From JAGXFP01 sp046484585 (GTDB taxonomy: Bacteria; Desulfobacterota; Desulfobulbia; Desulfobulbales; JAGXFP01): a stretch of 8,596 nt of DNA. Of this stretch, positions 5,811 to 8,596 are shown piece by piece. Location: contig JAWOIQ010000101.1 of the NCBI GenBank assembly GCA_046484585.1, forward strand, positions 1-8,596, in the 5' to 3' direction. The notes below the pieces were generated by a model that was not told the origin of the DNA, did not search any database, and saw only the letters and a program-made list of their open reading frames with translations. The position numbers were made by a program, and so were the translations under genes. How positions within the stretch are numbered: position 1 is the first letter of the stretch; each line of letters begins with the position of its first letter.

Positions 5811-7037
5811 ATGCTGAAAAAACCCGAACTCCTCGCCCCGGCCGGCAGCTTCGCCAAAATGCAGGCCGCCATCCACTACGGCGCCGATGCCGTCTACCTG
5901 GGGGGCCAGCGGTTCAGCCTCCGAGCCCATGCCGCCAATTTTTCCGAGGCGGAGATCACTCGGGCGACACGCTACGCCCAAGAGCGGAAGGTCAAGGTCT
6001 ACGTGACCGTTAACATCCTGGCCCATAATCGCGATTTCGACGGTCTGCCCGGCTATCTGGAAACCCTCGGCCGGGCCGGGGTGGATGGCCTGATCATCTC
6101 CGATCCCGGCATCATGCGGGTGGCCCGAGCCACGGTGCCGGACCTGCCGATCCACCTCTCCACCCAGGCCAACGTCACCAACCTGGAAAGCGCCCGCTTC
6201 TGGCAGGAGCAGGGGGTAAAGAGGATCAACGCCGCCCGCGAGCTTTCCCTGGCCGAGATCAGCGAGATCAAAAACGGGACCGACCTTGAGATCGAGGTCT
6301 TCGCCCACGGCGCGCTCTGCATCTCCTATTCGGGCCGCTGCCTCTTGAGCTGCTATCTGACCGGCCGCAGCGCCAACCTGGGCGACTGTGCCCACCCCTG
6401 CCGCTACAGCTACAAACTGGTCGAGGAAAAACGGCCCGGCCAGTACTTCCCGGTCGAGGAAGACCAGCGGGGCACCTACATCTTCAATTCCCGCGACCTC
6501 TGCCTGCTGAACCGGCTGCCGGAGCTGCTCAAAGCCGGAGTCGATTGCCTGAAAATCGAGGGCAGAATGAAGACCATCTACTATACCGGCGCGGTGACCA
6601 GGGTCTACCGGGCCGCCCTCGACCACCTCTTTAATAACTGGCCCGAAACCGGTCTGCCGGTCCTTGACAAGCGCTTTATGGCCGAACTGAGCAAGGTGGG
6701 TTCCCGGGGCTACACCGAGAATTTCCTGACCGACCCGCCGGACCGGCATGACATGCTCTACGACGAATCGCACATGGCCCCGACCCACCATCCGGTGGGG
6801 ATTGTGGTCGAAGGCGGCCCCGAGCCCCTGATCGATATCAGAAATCCACTCCTGCCGGGCCAGACCGTCGAATATCTCGACCGGGGTCTCGCCGGGAGTT
6901 TTCACCGGATCAGCCGGATTGACGATTCGGACGGAACCGCTCTCGAAAAAGCCAACCCCGGCAACCTGGTCCGCCTGATCACCGAGCCGCCGGCGGATAG
7001 CTGGCTGACCGGCGCCCTTTTACGCAAGGAAGCTTGA
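5811..7037 (+). CDS. U32 family protein, TrhP-like tRNA U34 hydroxylation factor
   Basis: This 408-residue protein opens MLKKPELLAPAGSFAKMQAA, the typical U32 start, followed by GADAVYLGG at 24-32. The core block at 164-200 reads FAHGALCISYSGRCLLS, then C193 and C197, with C231 in NSRDLCLL and KIEGRMK at 248-254. C170, C177, C193 and C231 align best with known cluster ligands of the family; C197 is an alternative, so the exact set is uncertain. Although annotated as peptidases, characterised members are Fe-S proteins of tRNA, rRNA or ubiquinone hydroxylation. The length and FAHGALC-SGRC-TGR-AN pattern suit the YegQ/TrhP branch, which makes 5-hydroxyuridine at wobble U34 with prephenate. The ATG is supported by the conserved N-terminus, but no Shine-Dalgarno precedes it. 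The stop codon coincides with the edge of a dispersed repeat. RlhA-type function is less likely because the protein is much shorter. Confidence 0.85.
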   Translation: MLKKPELLAPAGSFAKMQAAIHYGADAVYLGGQRFSLRAHAANFSEAEITRATRYAQERKVKVYVTVNILAHNRDFDGLPGYLETLGRAGVDGLIISDPGIMRVARATVPDLPIHLSTQANVTNLESARFWQEQGVKRINAARELSLAEISEIKNGTDLEIEVFAHGALCISYSGRCLLSCYLTGRSANLGDCAHPCRYSYKLVEEKRPGQYFPVEEDQRGTYIFNSRDLCLLNRLPELLKAGVDCLKIEGRMKTIYYTGAVTRVYRAALDHLFNNWPETGLPVLDKRFMAELSKVGSRGYTENFLTDPPDRHDMLYDESHMAPTHHPVGIVVEGGPEPLIDIRNPLLPGQTVEYLDRGLAGSFHRISRIDDSDGTALEKANPGNLVRLITEPPADSWLTGALLRKEA

Positions 7038-7060
7038 TGGCGTCGCAAAAACTCCGATCT
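7035..7060 (-). repeat. Copy of the 4342-4367 repeat end, starting on the U32 stop codon
   Basis: These 26 bases match the reverse complement of 4342-4367 with one mismatch. The first three bases are the TGA stop of the U32 gene, so the repeat boundary sits exactly at the gene end. Homology is lost beyond 7060. The rest of the convergent spacer to 7202 shows no gene; it holds a small perfect hairpin, GGGCGG-ACC-CCGCCC, at 7177-7191. Confidence 0.7.
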
Positions 7061-7202
7061 CCTGATATGTCGAGAATGTTTTCGGGGCCTGCAACGAAGT
7101 AGACATGGTCCATTCCGGCTTTACAGTGGCTTCTCCGGGAGAAATCCGAGCAGCATCCGTCTCTTGAGGTGCAACCGGGCGGACCCCGCCCTCGTCAACA
7201 GC

Positions 7203-7237
7203 AAAAAGCCGAGGGCTTCCGCCCCCGGCTTTTTTTT
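7203..7237. terminator. Bidirectional intrinsic terminator between the U32 gene and yajC
   Basis: The stem pairs AAAAAGCCGAGGGC (7203-7216) with GCCCCCGGCTTTTT (7221-7234) around a 4-base loop. Read on the minus strand it has one G-U pair, a GGAA tetraloop and a following U-tract, ending the tgt-yajC transcript. Read on the plus strand it has one A-C mismatch and is followed by eight T residues (7230-7237), ending the U32 transcript. The position between convergent genes fits this use. Confidence 0.9.
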
Positions 7238-7279
7238 ATGCAACTTTCCATAACCTATGGAAGTTTATCTATTGATCGC

Positions 7280-7630
7280 TCAACCTCCGCCCTGGGAGGG
7301 CTCGCCGCCGCCTTCAACGGCCATGGTCGAACCCTGGGCGCCGGCGATATGGGCCCGGGAAACCTTGATCCTGACATTATCGGCAATCTCAAGGGTAACC
7401 ACCGTATCGGTAAGGCCGGTGATCTCGCCGTGGATACCGCCGTTGGTGACTACCTTGTCTCCCTTTTTCAGGGCGGCCACAAAGGCCTGGTGCTCCTTGA
7501 CCTTCTTCTGCTGGGGCCTGATCAGCAGAAAGTAAAAAATCACGAAAATAAGAATCAGCGGCAGGAAGGATGCTATTCCTCCGGGACCGGTTGCGGGCGC
7601 CGCATCGGCCGCCCAGGCTAGACTAACCAT
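7280..7630 (-). CDS. yajC: Sec translocon accessory protein YajC
   Basis: This 116-residue inner-membrane protein has the YajC layout: a short N-terminus, one transmembrane helix at about 21-37 (SFLPLILIFVIFYFLLI), the hallmark IRPQQKKVKEHQ just after it, and a small cytoplasmic domain with LKKGDKVVTNGGIHGEI and a beta-rich segment. YajC associates with SecDF and SecYEG during protein export. The C-terminal tail (about 100-116) is Gly/Ser-rich and low in complexity. The ATG has GGAGG 7 bases upstream. It follows tgt by 15 bp in the same direction, the classic tgt-yajC pair. Downstream there is a terminator rather than secD, so secDF must lie elsewhere. Confidence 0.96.
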   Translation of the reverse strand: MVSLAWAADAAPATGPGGIASFLPLILIFVIFYFLLIRPQQKKVKEHQAFVAALKKGDKVVTNGGIHGEITGLTDTVVTLEIADNVRIKVSRAHIAGAQGSTMAVEGGGEPSQGGG

Positions 7631-7637
7631 TTTTATT

Positions 7638-7642
7638 CCTCC
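7638..7642 (-). promoter_or_regulatory. Ribosome binding site of yajC
   Basis: The minus strand reads GGAGG 7 bases before the yajC ATG, inside the 15-bp gap after the tgt stop codon. It fixes the yajC start. Confidence 0.8.
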
Positions 7643-7645
7643 AAA

Positions 7646-8596
7646 TTAATTATTAGCTATTTTATCTTGCCGCCCCGGTCGCCGTCCATAAAAATCGCGA
7701 CGGAACTCGGCAAAGCGGTCTTCCTCAATGGCCTTCCGCATCCCCGCCATCAGATTGACGAAATAATGCAGGTTGTGGATGGTGTTCAGATGGGAAGAGA
7801 GAATCTCCCTGGCCATATAGAGATGCCGGAGATAGGCCCGCGAATAATGCCGGCAGACGTAACAGTCGCAGGTCTCGTCGATCGGCCGCGGATCATCCCG
7901 GAATCTTGCGTTTTTTATAACAAGCCTGCCCTCCGATGTAAAGAGCATTCCGTTCCGGGCGTTGCGGGTCGGCATCACGCAGTCGAACATATCGACCCCG
8001 CGCCAGACCGCCTCGATCAGATCCTCGGGGGTGCCGACCCCCATCAGGTAGATCGGATAATCCTGGGGCATCAGGGCGGCGGTATGCTCGGTGATATCCA
8101 TCATCAATTCATGGGGCTCGCCGACGCTCAGGCCGCCCAGGGCGTAGCCGTCGAAGCCGATCCCGACCAGCTCGTCGATCGCCCGAGCCCGCAAGTCCTC
8201 ATGCATGCCGCCCTGGATGATCCCGAACAGCAACTGTTTCCGGTTGGTATGGGCCGCCCGGCAACGCCTGGCCCAGCGTCCGGTCAGCTCGGTACCCTTG
8301 ATGGTCTCCTCGCGGCTGGCCGGATAGGGTATGCAGGTATCCAGGCACATCATGATGTCCGAGCCCAGGGCCTCCTGGACTGCCACCGCGCCCTCGGGAC
8401 TTAAAAAAAGGTCCGAGCCGTCGAGGTGGGATTTGAAGGCCGCCCCCTCCTCGGTGATCTTGGCCAGATCGCTCAGGCTGAAGATCTGGAAGCCGCCGCT
8501 GTCGGTAAGGATCGGCCCGTCCCAGTTCATGAACTTATGCAGACCGCCGAGGTTCCGGATCAGTTCGTGGCCGGGCCGGATGAAGAGATGGTAGGT
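7646..8596 (-). CDS. tgt: Queuine/preQ1 tRNA-ribosyltransferase Tgt, 5' end beyond window
   Basis: The reading frame stays open to the window edge, giving 316 C-terminal residues. The ATG at 8530 is internal: upstream codons encode TYHLFIRPGHELI and LGGLHKF, a conserved Tgt block, leaving about 57 N-terminal residues outside. Tgt exchanges G34 of Asn, Asp, His and Tyr tRNAs for preQ1 in queuosine synthesis. Numbering from the window edge, TDSGGFQIF holds Asp32 (general acid/base), GIIQGGM and GGLSVGE line the base pocket, and VDMFDCVMPTRNARNG holds the expected nucleophile Asp205. Cys243, Cys245 and Cys248 (CDCYVC) with His274 (NTIHNLHY) are the zinc ligands. Spacing between these residues equals that of E. 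coli Tgt, and the C-terminus has the same length. It precedes yajC by 15 bp. Confidence 0.97.
   Translation of the reverse strand, partial: TYHLFIRPGHELIRNLGGLHKFMNWDGPILTDSGGFQIFSLSDLAKITEEGAAFKSHLDGSDLFLSPEGAVAVQEALGSDIMMCLDTCIPYPASREETIKGTELTGRWARRCRAAHTNRKQLLFGIIQGGMHEDLRARAIDELVGIGFDGYALGGLSVGEPHELMMDITEHTAALMPQDYPIYLMGVGTPEDLIEAVWRGVDMFDCVMPTRNARNGMLFTSEGRLVIKNARFRDDPRPIDETCDCYVCRHYSRAYLRHLYMAREILSSHLNTIHNLHYFVNLMAGMRKAIEEDRFAEFRRDFYGRRPGRQDKIANN

Noticed and set aside
5772..6905. 377-codon open frame on the minus strand opposite the U32 gene
   Set aside because: Begins over conserved U32 codons and ends inside the element's right terminal repeat; composition is typical of an antisense shadow.
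5811..7037. U32 gene as a secreted collagenase-type protease
   Set aside because: No signal peptide; the conserved cysteines and length fit the cytosolic Fe-S RNA-modification branch.
1..8596. CRISPR array, tRNA or rRNA gene, prophage or defence genes
   Set aside because: No regularly spaced repeats, no tRNA cloverleaf signature and no phage or defence-type proteins seen; all long frames are housekeeping genes or their shadows.

Overview
The window is a compact stretch of bacterial housekeeping genes with GC-rich codons, C or G dominating third positions, and AT-richer spacers. The order mtaB-cinA-recA followed by alaS, the Desulfuromonas/Geobacter-like look of the proteins, and the dispersed palindromic spacers suggest a Desulfobacterota/Desulfuromonadia-type organism. 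That placement is inference from family recall, not a search. No phage, plasmid, CRISPR or defence genes are visible.

Layout, left to right. The 5' end of alaS (minus strand) is cut by the window edge. A 209-bp terminal-inverted-repeat element lies between alaS and recA. A tight minus-strand operon follows, read as mtaB, then cinA (4-bp overlap with mtaB), then recA (29-bp gap). A 339-bp spacer holds a second type of palindromic repeat. mnmA (minus) comes next, then a 341-bp divergent spacer holding a second, 219-bp copy of the inverted-repeat element. A plus-strand U32-family gene (TrhP-like) starts 26 bp beyond that copy. It converges on a tgt-yajC pair (minus), with a bidirectional terminator between them. 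tgt runs off the right edge.

Functionally, five of the eight genes act on tRNA: Tgt (queuosine, G34), MnmA (2-thiouridine, U34), the TrhP-like protein (probable U34 hydroxylation), MtaB (2-methylthio at t6A37) and AlaRS (aminoacylation). The others are RecA (recombination), CinA (NMN deamidase/nucleotide-repair type) and YajC (Sec translocon accessory).

The most noteworthy signal is non-coding. The two copies of a MITE-like element are about 93% identical over their first ~185 bp, have perfect 13-bp terminal inverted repeats, and share an internal structured core. A second, unrelated repeat family occurs at 4236-4371 and 7035-7060. I see no evidence for a new protein-coding system.
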